Source of the DNA: an uncultured Chitinophaga sp.
Lineage (GTDB): Bacteria; Bacteroidota; Bacteroidia; Cytophagales; Cyclobacteriaceae
Assembly (NCBI GenBank): GCA_902168205.1
Contig: CABHOK010000003.1
Location: 1,054,001-1,118,000 of the forward strand
Length of the DNA stretch: 64,000 nucleotides
Direction: 5' to 3'
Below are positions 23,334-30,938 of the stretch, in pieces (the first letter of the stretch is position 1; each line of letters opens with the position of its first letter). Below the pieces are notes generated by a model. It saw only the letters and a list, made by a program, of their open reading frames with translations. It was not told the origin of the DNA and ran no database searches. Both the position numbers and the translations under genes were made by a program.

Positions 23334-24479
23334 CTAAACCCTCCGAATCTTCCTCCTATGAAAATAAAAGTTCAGCGCACCCAAAACCACGAGCCCTGCT
23401 AAAATGAAAAGCACAATGAACAAGCGGCTGTTACGAAGTTCAAGTTTGGTTATCTCGTCTTGCTGCTTGAGCAGATCGAACTCCTTATCCTTTTGCTGAA
23501 ACTCCATGATCATTTCCATCTGCGCGATGTTACGGGTACTCTCTTCGCCATAGATCTTTTCACGCGTCTCATCATATTTCAACTGCGCTTCATACGCTTC
23601 CTTCCACTTGCCGAGGTTCGAGTAATTTTCGGCAATGGTTTTGTAAATGGTAGGATGGAAAGCATACGCCTGCAACTCGTTGGAGAGCAGCAGTGCTTCA
23701 TCCAGGTATATTTGTGCCGGCTTCGGCTGCTTGGCTTTGGTATAGGTAATGCCCAGGTTGATAATAATGTTCAGCGCACCCAGCTTGTTGTTGCTTTTGC
23801 GTTCAAGCTCAAGTGCCTTCTCATAATTTTCAACAGCACGCTGATAGTTGTTCTGGCGGAAGTATAGGTTCCCCATGTTCATCAACGGATCAGCGTATAT
23901 ATTCCCTTTCTTCTCGCTTAGCTGGTATGCCTGCGAAAAGTAGCTCATGGCTTTTTCATATAGCTGTATTTCGCTGTGCAGGTTGCCGAGATTGTTCATT
24001 GAGCGGATGATCTTGTCTTCATCCCTCATCTCTACAAACAACGCGTACGATGCTTCCATATATTTCATAGCCTGCCCGTAGTCTTTCTTCATGGAGTAGA
24101 TGGTAGCTATATTACTCTTGGTGGTAGCTATACCTTCCTTGTTGGCCAGCGATTCGTAGATGCGCAGCGAGGTAAGGTAATATTCCAGCGCCTTATCCAA
24201 AGCGCCTTGTGTTTTATAGGCTATACCGAGGTTGTTATAGGCGGCAGCCTGTCCTTTCTTGTCGTTGATCTCGGTAGCGAGGTTCAGGGCTTCACGCGCA
24301 TAGCCAACCGCGCGTGCCGGGTCCTTTTCATGATAAGCTCGGAAAAACTCATTGAGAGCCTTTACCTTATATTGATTCTTGGCGGTATCGAGGGCAGCTT
24401 GAAGACTGTCAGACTGTGCCCATCCAGACAGCACGATAACGGAACAAAGCAAGAGCAGGCAGAGCTTTTTGTGGGTCAT
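23334..24479 (-). CDS. Exported TPR protein with C-terminal membrane anchor
   Basis: 381 residues: signal peptide (LCLLLLCSVIVLSGWAQ), then at least six TPR units (AAAYNNLGIAYKTQGALDKALEYYL, SMNNLGNLHSEIQLYEKAMSYF, LINLG-type repeats), a coiled coil (MIMEFQQKDKEFDLLKQQDE) and one membrane helix (LFIVLFILAGLVVLGALNFYF) followed by HRRKIRRV. This is the sensory half of the TPR histidine kinases common in Bacteroidota, but the protein stops right after the membrane helix with no kinase or DNA-binding domain. ATG 24479 is preferred over a 19-codon extension. Confidence 0.8.
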   Translation of the reverse strand: MTHKKLCLLLLCSVIVLSGWAQSDSLQAALDTAKNQYKVKALNEFFRAYHEKDPARAVGYAREALNLATEINDKKGQAAAYNNLGIAYKTQGALDKALEYYLTSLRIYESLANKEGIATTKSNIATIYSMKKDYGQAMKYMEASYALFVEMRDEDKIIRSMNNLGNLHSEIQLYEKAMSYFSQAYQLSEKKGNIYADPLMNMGNLYFRQNNYQRAVENYEKALELERKSNNKLGALNIIINLGITYTKAKQPKPAQIYLDEALLLSNELQAYAFHPTIYKTIAENYSNLGKWKEAYEAQLKYDETREKIYGEESTRNIAQMEMIMEFQQKDKEFDLLKQQDEITKLELRNSRLFIVLFILAGLVVLGALNFYFHRRKIRRV

Positions 24480-24610
24480 AAGAGTTGTAACAATACAGTG
24501 ATAAAAGTAAGAAATATTTTGGCAGCGAGAGCGCATTATGCCCGTTAACGTAAATGTTATTCGGTGATTTGCGCGCTTTATACCATCTTTCGGTTACGAA
24601 TATATTCTTT

Positions 24611-25114
24611 ATGAAACACTGCTACTGCCTGATCATCTTCACATTCGGATTTTTTATTGCGGCATCTGCTCAAAAGAACACAATAGCTACAGACGAAGCG
24701 GCCGTGCAACAGGTAATTGCCGATCTCTTTAAAGGAATGGAGAAAGGTGATAGTGCGTTGGTGCATTCAACCTTTGCACGCGAAGTGACGCTTGCTACCA
24801 TGGCACGTAATAAGAACGGTGATCCTATACTGCATCGCGAGTCTTCGCTGGACGGTTTTCTGAAAGCTGTGGGCACGCCACACCAGGAAACCTGGTACGA
24901 GGAAATCTGGAACCTGAAGATTCAGCTCGATGGCGATTTTGCACAAGCGTGGTGTGACTATGCATTCTATATCGATAAAAGTTTCAGTCACTGCGGAGTG
25001 GATGCCTTTCAGCTGCACAAGGGTAAAGATGGCTGGAAGATCTTTCACCTGGCCGATACACGCAGAAAAACAGGATGTGACATCCCTAAAAAAATACAGA
25101 CCAAGCATCAGTAG
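24611..25114 (+). CDS. Exported NTF2-like (DUF4440-type) protein
   Basis: 167 residues with signal peptide (CLIIFTFGFFIAASAQ). DEAAVQQVIADLFKGMEKGDSALVHSTFAREVTL, then AWCDYAFYIDKSFSHCGVDAFQLHKGKDGWKIFHLADTRR is the typical C-terminal strand pair of NTF2-like nuclear-transport-factor folds. Putative periplasmic binding protein or enzyme; no ligand known. Confidence 0.78.
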   Translation: MKHCYCLIIFTFGFFIAASAQKNTIATDEAAVQQVIADLFKGMEKGDSALVHSTFAREVTLATMARNKNGDPILHRESSLDGFLKAVGTPHQETWYEEIWNLKIQLDGDFAQAWCDYAFYIDKSFSHCGVDAFQLHKGKDGWKIFHLADTRRKTGCDIPKKIQTKHQ

Positions 25115-25218
25115 GGTTTGACGTTTTATTATTCCTGAAAGCATTCATTCTTGAATCTTAACCGGCCCGGTATATCTTTTTAGCAGATTACTTGTTAAAC
25201 ACCTGAAGTTTAAACACT

Positions 25219-26301
25219 ATGGGTTTACTTGAATTTACAGAAAGAGGCATTTACTGTCCGAAGGCCGATGTTTACCTCGACCCGTGGAAGCCGGTAGATC
25301 GTGCTGTCATTTCGCATGGGCACTCCGATCATGCCCGTTGGGGACATAAAAATTATTTGTGTTCCGCTACGGCCGCTCCTGTAATCCGGCACCGGCTTCA
25401 GCTTGATACCATTGAGACAGCAAATTATGGTGAACCGGTATATATACACGGTGTTCAGTTTTCCTTTCATCCTGCAGGACATATACCCGGCTCTGCCCAG
25501 ATTCGTGTAGAGCATAAAGGTGAAGTATGGGTTTTTACCGGTGACTATAAACTTGAACCTGATGGACTCTCGGAACCTTTTGAATTAGTGCGATGCCAGA
25601 ACTTTATAACCGAGTCAACGTTCGGGCTACCGGTTTATCACTGGAAACCGCAGCAGGAAATTTTTGACGAGATCAATGCATGGTGGAGGAAGAATCAATC
25701 CGAAGGAAGAGTATCAGTAATAGCAGGATATACTTTGGGAAAGAGCCAGCGGCTGTTAAAAAATGTAGATGTATCCATTGGCAAAATTATAGTGCATGGT
25801 GCAGTAGATGCCGTTAACCAGGTAATGCGACAGCAAGGTATAGCTTTACCGGAAACACATCGCGTTACCAAAGATAGCAGGAAGCAGGATTTTGATGGAG
25901 CATTGGTGATATGTCCTCCATCCGCAGTAGGTTCCCCCTGGATCCGCAGGTTTCTACCGTACTCCCTTGGTATAGCTTCCGGTTGGATGAGTCTTCGCGG
26001 AGCCCGTAGAAGGAGGGGAGCCGATCGTGGGTTCCCGTTATCCGATCATGTAGATTGGAAAAGTCTCAATATAGCCGTGCGTGAAACCGGTGCCGAAAAA
26101 GTTTTTGTAACGCATGGATACTCCGAAGTATTCTCGCAATGGCTGAGTGAGAATGGTATAGAGTCGCACGTGGTAAAAACAGAGTATGAAGGCGAATTGA
26201 GTGAAATGGTGGAAGGAACAGCTACGACTCCTGCCGGTACCGGTGAAAATATACCAGTCACTACAAATGATACTCCAAATGACGATACAGAGCAGTTGTG
26301 A
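25219..26301 (+). CDS. Ligase-associated DNA exonuclease (MBL fold, SNM1/Artemis-like)
   Basis: 360 residues. HxHxDH motif at 33-38 (HGHSDH), HPAGHIPGSAQIRV near 92, FTGDYKLEP near 110, FGLPVYHW, and the beta-CASP part with SGWMSLRGARRRR and SDHVDWKSLN near 275. This is the exonuclease of the ligase-associated DNA damage response set; the ATP-dependent ligase follows 50 bases downstream. Acts on DNA ends in repair. The C-terminal 25 residues are Thr/Asn-rich and probably disordered. Confidence 0.9.
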   Translation: MGLLEFTERGIYCPKADVYLDPWKPVDRAVISHGHSDHARWGHKNYLCSATAAPVIRHRLQLDTIETANYGEPVYIHGVQFSFHPAGHIPGSAQIRVEHKGEVWVFTGDYKLEPDGLSEPFELVRCQNFITESTFGLPVYHWKPQQEIFDEINAWWRKNQSEGRVSVIAGYTLGKSQRLLKNVDVSIGKIIVHGAVDAVNQVMRQQGIALPETHRVTKDSRKQDFDGALVICPPSAVGSPWIRRFLPYSLGIASGWMSLRGARRRRGADRGFPLSDHVDWKSLNIAVRETGAEKVFVTHGYSEVFSQWLSENGIESHVVKTEYEGELSEMVEGTATTPAGTGENIPVTTNDTPNDDTEQL

Positions 26302-26351
26302 TGCTTGACTATATATATGATACAGGTTTAGATACGATGGTGTGATATACT

Positions 26352-27923
26352 ATGAGGAACTTTGCGCAACTCTTTACGGATCTCGATCGCACAACCAAAA
26401 CACTTGGTAAAATTAAAGCGTTGACAGAATACTTTCAGAAAGTGTCAGACCACGATAAACTATGGTCTATAGCCTTGCTATCGCATCGCAGGCCGAGGCG
26501 TACTATCAACACAACATTGCTCGGTACATGGGCATCGGAGCTTTCAGGTTTACCTGCGTGGTTGTTTACTGAGTCGTATCATGTAGTAGGCGATCTTGCT
26601 GAGACCATTACACTTCTTCTTCCGGAAACTGCTGAGCAATCGGATGAGTCACTCACCTATTGGATCGACTTCATTCGTTCACTGGAACCATTGACCATCG
26701 AAGAGAAAAAAGGAAAAGTATTGTGGGCCTGGAACAGACTCGATCAAACCGAACGATTCGTTTTCAATAAATTAATTACCGGTGGATTTCGCATGGGGGT
26801 ATCACAACAGCTCATGGTAAAAGCGTTGGCAAAACATACGGGTACACGTGAAAATATAGTAGCACATCGCCTGATGGGAAACTGGTCGCCCGAGACTGAT
26901 ACATTTCAGCAACTGATGCTGGAAGAAGATCAGAAAGATATATCCAAACCCTATCCATTTTACCTGGCGTATGCACTGGAAGGTGAAGTATATACCCTGG
27001 GAGATCCGCAGGAGTGGTTTGCCGAACATAAGTGGGATGGCATACGCGGACAAATTATCGTGCGCGATCGCCAGTTGTTTGTGTGGTCGCGTGGTGAAGA
27101 ACTTGTTACGGATAAATACCCGGAGTTTGCAACGCTGCTGGATATACTTCCGGATGGTACGGTGCTGGATGGCGAGATACTTCCGTTTAAAGATGATCAG
27201 CCGTTATCATTCAACCACCTGCAAACACGCATCGGCAGAAAAACACTGAGCGCTAAAGTATTGAAAGAAGTACCCGTGTCATTTGTAACGTACGATATAC
27301 TGGAGTGGGAAGGTATAGATATACGTAATTGGACAATGGAAGCACGCAGGCGAAAAGTAGAAGAGATCTGCTCTGCCGAACATCCGGTATTGAGACTTTC
27401 GGCATTGGTGAATTTTGAAACCTGGGAAGAGCTTGCGCAGGAACGTTCGCGTGCGCGAGACTTGTTCAGCGAAGGCATTATGCTAAAACGCAAAGAATCT
27501 ATATACCGTAACGGACGAAGGAGGGGAGACTGGTGGAAGTGGAAGATCGATCCATTTACTGTAGACGCTGTGATGATCTATGCCATGCACGGTGCTGGCC
27601 GCAGAGCCAATCTATATACCGACTATACATTTGCTGCCTGGGATGGTGAACAACTTGTTCCTTTTACAAAAGCCTATAGCGGTTTAACTGATGATGAAAT
27701 TCGTGAAGTAGATCGCTGGATAAAACAAAATACGATCGAGCGCTTCGGACCGGTGCGCAGTGTAAAGCCCGAACTTGTATTTGAAATTGCGTTTGAAGGT
27801 ATAGCGCAATCAACGCGTCACAAGTCCGGTATAGCATTACGCTTTCCGCGTATCAGGCGGTGGCGTAAGGATAAGCCGGCCAGTGAAGCCGATCGTATCG
27901 AGAACCTGCGTAAGCTCTTGTAG
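26352..27923 (+). CDS. ATP-dependent DNA ligase (ligase-associated damage response type)
   Basis: 523 residues. Adenylation motif I EHKWDGIRGQ with nucleophile Lys227, VWSRGEELVT near 245, motif III VLDGEILPF near 280, GIMLKRKESIYRNGRRRGDWWKWK (motifs IV/V) near 375-395, and an N-terminal DNA-binding domain. The C-terminal OB-fold ends FPRIRRWRKDKPASEAD. Seals nicks using ATP. Cotranscribed with the exonuclease; the usual partners, Lhr-type helicase and PdeM phosphoesterase, are not in this window. Confidence 0.93.
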   Translation: MRNFAQLFTDLDRTTKTLGKIKALTEYFQKVSDHDKLWSIALLSHRRPRRTINTTLLGTWASELSGLPAWLFTESYHVVGDLAETITLLLPETAEQSDESLTYWIDFIRSLEPLTIEEKKGKVLWAWNRLDQTERFVFNKLITGGFRMGVSQQLMVKALAKHTGTRENIVAHRLMGNWSPETDTFQQLMLEEDQKDISKPYPFYLAYALEGEVYTLGDPQEWFAEHKWDGIRGQIIVRDRQLFVWSRGEELVTDKYPEFATLLDILPDGTVLDGEILPFKDDQPLSFNHLQTRIGRKTLSAKVLKEVPVSFVTYDILEWEGIDIRNWTMEARRRKVEEICSAEHPVLRLSALVNFETWEELAQERSRARDLFSEGIMLKRKESIYRNGRRRGDWWKWKIDPFTVDAVMIYAMHGAGRRANLYTDYTFAAWDGEQLVPFTKAYSGLTDDEIREVDRWIKQNTIERFGPVRSVKPELVFEIAFEGIAQSTRHKSGIALRFPRIRRWRKDKPASEADRIENLRKLL

Positions 27924-27924
27924 G

Positions 27925-28011
27925 CGTTAATCGTTATCCGTTATTCGTTAACGGTTATCTGTTGTCTGTCGGCTGCTATACGGATAACTTATAACCAATA
28001 ACGATAACGAT
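27925..28011. repeat. Inverted CGTTAT-word array
   Basis: ATCGTTATCCGTTAT (27930-27944) is inverted, with one base fewer, as ATAACGATAACGAT (27998-28011). Between them are more CGTTA, GGTTATC and GGATAAC words. It fills the space between the ligase and OmpA-like genes. Confidence 0.65.
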
Positions 28012-28036
28012 AGAATAACTTTTCCTATATTCACTT

Positions 28037-28453
28037 ATGCTCCGGTGGTATATCATAATGCTATTCGTATTGCCTGCTGTTGCAAAGGCACAGAGCGAGT
28101 CGCCTGACGAAATCAGGATGAGCATTTACTTTGGCGGAGGCAGTTACGACATAGACGAATTTCAGGCTACTGAACTATACCATTGGCTGGACTCTGTTCC
28201 CAATCTTCTGGAGAAATACCAGATACATCTGATCAGTCATACCGATCCCATTGGAGGAAAGCAGTTCAATGAATGGCTCTCTAAAATGCGAAGCGAATCA
28301 GTGCAGCATTTACTCCTGAACAAACAGATCCCCGAGCACAAGATCACGATCAAGAACTGGGGACTTGAAAATCCGGTCTACAGCAATCAAACTTATTCAG
28401 GTATGCAGATGAATAGACGCGTTGACGTTATTCTGTACCCGATTGTTTTCTGA
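28037..28453 (+). CDS. Small OmpA-domain protein
   Basis: 138 residues, signal peptide (MLFVLPAVAKA region), then one OmpA-like peptidoglycan-binding domain: IYFGGGSYDIDEFQ, HLISHTDPIGGKQFNEWLSKMRSESVQHLLL, and the terminal MQMNRRVDVILYP (NRRV anchors the diaminopimelate contact). No barrel or lipobox is attached, so it is a soluble periplasmic version. Confidence 0.82.
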   Translation: MLRWYIIMLFVLPAVAKAQSESPDEIRMSIYFGGGSYDIDEFQATELYHWLDSVPNLLEKYQIHLISHTDPIGGKQFNEWLSKMRSESVQHLLLNKQIPEHKITIKNWGLENPVYSNQTYSGMQMNRRVDVILYPIVF

Positions 28454-28645
28454 TGTTCGTTTCTGTCCGATTTAGGACACCGTTTTGCACAACCGGACGA
28501 GCACATCCTTTGTAAATCTTCATTTTCAGGCATTCAAACGCTAAAAATCCATTGGCACATTGTTGGCAAAGGGGAGACTCGGAAAGGATTATGTATTTTA
28601 ACACGTATTGAAAAAAATCTATCGTGTCTAAAAATTCTGATCCCA

Positions 28646-29350
28646 ATGCCTCAACCACAAATTATGATTAAACTACGTGATATCGACAAGTACGTGGACT
28701 CTCGTTTCCAGCGCACTTTTATTCTGAAGGGTGTAAACCTCGATGTTCAACAAGGTGAATTTCTAACCATCATGGGGCCGAGCGGTGCCGGTAAATCTAC
28801 GCTGATGAACATCATCGGTATGCTCGATGAACCTTCTGCCGGAGAGTATTATTTCTTTGATGAGCCTGTGCACAAGATGAAAGAAAAACAGAAGTCTGAC
28901 ATGCACAAAAATTATATAGGCTTCATCTTCCAGGCCTATCACTTGATCGATGAACTAACCGTATACGAAAACATAGAAACTCCACTGCTCTATAAAGGTG
29001 TAAGCGGAAGCCAGCGTAAAAGCATGGTAGCAGAAATGCTCGATCGCTTTAACATGGTAGCCAAGAAAGATCTTTTCCCCGAGCAGCTTAGCGGAGGTCA
29101 GCAGCAGTTGGTAGGTATAGCACGTGCTATTGTTGGTCAGCCTAAATTATTACTGGCCGATGAACCTACAGGTAACCTGCACTCCGATCAGGGTAAACAG
29201 ATCATGGAGATCTTCCAGAAGCTGAACGAAGAAGGTATAACTATTATACAGGTAACACACAGCGAAGAGAATGCACGCTATAGCAAACGCATTGTTCGCG
29301 TTGGTGATGGTGCTATCGTATCCGATGAAAAGGTATTGGTAAATGCATGA
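28646..29350 (+). CDS. ABC transporter ATP-binding protein (MacB/LolD type)
   Basis: 234 residues. Walker A GPSGAGKST near 43-51, Q-loop FIFQAYHLIDELTVYENIETPL, signature LSGGQQQLVGIARA near 147 and Walker B LLLADEPTGNLHSDQGKQ near 168. The EPTGNL context is diagnostic of the MacB/LolD subfamily that serves FtsX-like permeases. The stop overlaps the next gene's start (ATGA). No permease or membrane-fusion gene is adjacent. Confidence 0.93.
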   Translation: MPQPQIMIKLRDIDKYVDSRFQRTFILKGVNLDVQQGEFLTIMGPSGAGKSTLMNIIGMLDEPSAGEYYFFDEPVHKMKEKQKSDMHKNYIGFIFQAYHLIDELTVYENIETPLLYKGVSGSQRKSMVAEMLDRFNMVAKKDLFPEQLSGGQQQLVGIARAIVGQPKLLLADEPTGNLHSDQGKQIMEIFQKLNEEGITIIQVTHSEENARYSKRIVRVGDGAIVSDEKVLVNA

Positions 29351-30711
29351 GTAACATGAAGAAAAAATTACTGACATTACTTTTTGCAGGATCGGCAATA
29401 GCAGGGTATAGCCAGCAGCAGCCAACTGCTCCTGCAGCATTGAGTTTCAAAGACGCAGTGAAAATTGGTTTGGATAATAACGTAACGCTGAACCAGCAAA
29501 AAAATCAGCTTGAGTATACACAGATTAACAAAACGTCTTCGCTGCTTCAGCTTGGTCCGAGTATAGAAGCGAACGGAAGTGCTTATCGTAACGATGGTAA
29601 CTCCTTCAACCAAAACCGGGGCGAAGTTGTAAACGGGGTGATCGACTATGTGAATGGATCGATCAGTGCCAGCATGCCTGTTTTTAACGGACTATATCAG
29701 TTCAATTCATACCGACAAGCGAACAATGCCAATGAAGCGCAGCTTCACCAGGTAAATCGATCATCACAGGATGTTATTCGGGATGTGTCTAATCAGTATC
29801 TTCTGTGTATGTTGGATCAGCAACTGGTACATATCAACGAAGAGAATGTTCGTACACAACGCATACAGTATGACCAGATCAAAGCGCAGGTTGAGCTCGG
29901 CAGCAAAGCTGAAGCGGATCTATATAACCAGGAGTATCAATTGAAAAACGCAGAACTTACTTTGGTACGTTCGCGCAATACCTATAAGAATGATAAAGCT
30001 AAACTCGCAGTTACATTACAGCTTGATCCGATAACATTTGAAATCTCCGATGTTGATTGGGATATAAACAGTGTAATGATTGATAGCTTGTCGCTGAATG
30101 AGATGTATGCTACAGCTGTTGATCGCAGAAGTGATTTGAAGCAAGCTGAGTTTAACGAGAAGGCAGCACACTTCGGATATTCTGCTATGAAGGGAAGGTA
30201 TATGCCAAGTTTATATGCAGGTGCCTCGTATGGTTCGCGTTATAACTATGTATATGGAGGACAAGACGAGAATCGCTCTTTCAATGATCAGTTCACGAAA
30301 GACAATACACAGCTTAGTTATGGTTTAAGTATAACGATACCCATCTATAACGGTTTACGCTACAGAGCACAGGCGGCACAAACAAAAGTTACATACGAGA
30401 ATGCAAAGATAGCATCCAAGAATACAGAGATTGTTGTAAAGACCGATGTGTTGAATGCCTTCCAGAATTTTAACGATGCCAAAGCAGCGTATGAGGCTTC
30501 AGAGGCACAGCTACGTGCTGCAGAACTATCATACAAAGTGGAAAAAGAACGATACGACCTTGGCATTTCAGACATAACACAACTTACCGTGACGAACCAG
30601 GCATATGTGAAAGCACAGGGAGACTTTCAGAGCTCTAAATTTACACTGATGTTTCAACGTCTGTTGATCAATTATGCGATCGGTACATTGAAGTTTGAAG
30701 ATATTCCATAA
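29347..30711 (+). CDS. TolC-family outer-membrane efflux protein
   Basis: 454 residues with signal peptide (MKKKLLTLLFAGSAIAGYSQ). Two repeated TolC halves: FKDAVKIGLDNNVTLNQQKNQL near 40 and RSDLKQAEFNEKAAHF near 260, with long coiled-coil helices (NVRTQRIQYDQIKAQVELGSKAEADLYNQEY; SYKVEKERYDLGISDITQLTVTNQAYVKA). Outer-membrane exit duct for tripartite export. ATG 29347 overlaps the ATPase stop; an ATG three codons on (29356) would give the same signal peptide. Confidence 0.9.
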   Translation: MSNMKKKLLTLLFAGSAIAGYSQQQPTAPAALSFKDAVKIGLDNNVTLNQQKNQLEYTQINKTSSLLQLGPSIEANGSAYRNDGNSFNQNRGEVVNGVIDYVNGSISASMPVFNGLYQFNSYRQANNANEAQLHQVNRSSQDVIRDVSNQYLLCMLDQQLVHINEENVRTQRIQYDQIKAQVELGSKAEADLYNQEYQLKNAELTLVRSRNTYKNDKAKLAVTLQLDPITFEISDVDWDINSVMIDSLSLNEMYATAVDRRSDLKQAEFNEKAAHFGYSAMKGRYMPSLYAGASYGSRYNYVYGGQDENRSFNDQFTKDNTQLSYGLSITIPIYNGLRYRAQAAQTKVTYENAKIASKNTEIVVKTDVLNAFQNFNDAKAAYEASEAQLRAAELSYKVEKERYDLGISDITQLTVTNQAYVKAQGDFQSSKFTLMFQRLLINYAIGTLKFEDIP

Positions 30712-30740
30712 GAAAGAATTTTTCACCCAACCCCCTAAAA

Positions 30741-30772
30741 GGCCCTTTCTGTTTGACAGAGGGGCTTTTTTG
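30741..30772 (+). terminator. Terminator after TolC-like gene
   Basis: GCCCTTTCTGT pairs imperfectly with ACAGAGGGGC around a 3-base loop, followed by six T. Confidence 0.8.
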
Positions 30773-30823
30773 TTTCCTTCCGAAAACATCAATGCAAGAG
30801 ATTTACACCTTGTTATAATTTTG

Positions 30824-30831
30824 TATCTTTG
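30824..30831 (+). promoter_or_regulatory. -7 promoter element of rpsA
   Basis: TATCTTTG is an exact TAnnTTTG match, about 107 bases upstream of the S1 start at 30939, so the mRNA has a leader of about 100 bases. Confidence 0.6.
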
Positions 30832-30835
30832 CACC

Positions 30836-30917
30836 CCTGTTCGGTTGAACAGGCCTCTTCATAAGTTTTGAAGGGTGATCTAAAACAAATTTGTAGCGAC
30901 TCAGCCCGGTTAGCTAC
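30836..30917 (+). ncRNA. Candidate structured 5' leader of rpsA
   Basis: Right after the predicted transcription start is a perfect 7-bp hairpin CCTGTTC-GGTT-GAACAGG (30836-30853). A second stem GTAGC (30893-30897) / GCTAC (30913-30917) closes just before the first possible ATG (30918). Two hairpins in a 100-base leader of a ribosomal-protein gene suggest autogenous control by S1; inference only. Confidence 0.4.
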
Positions 30918-30938
30918 ATGTATTACGAGGGCGTTTAC

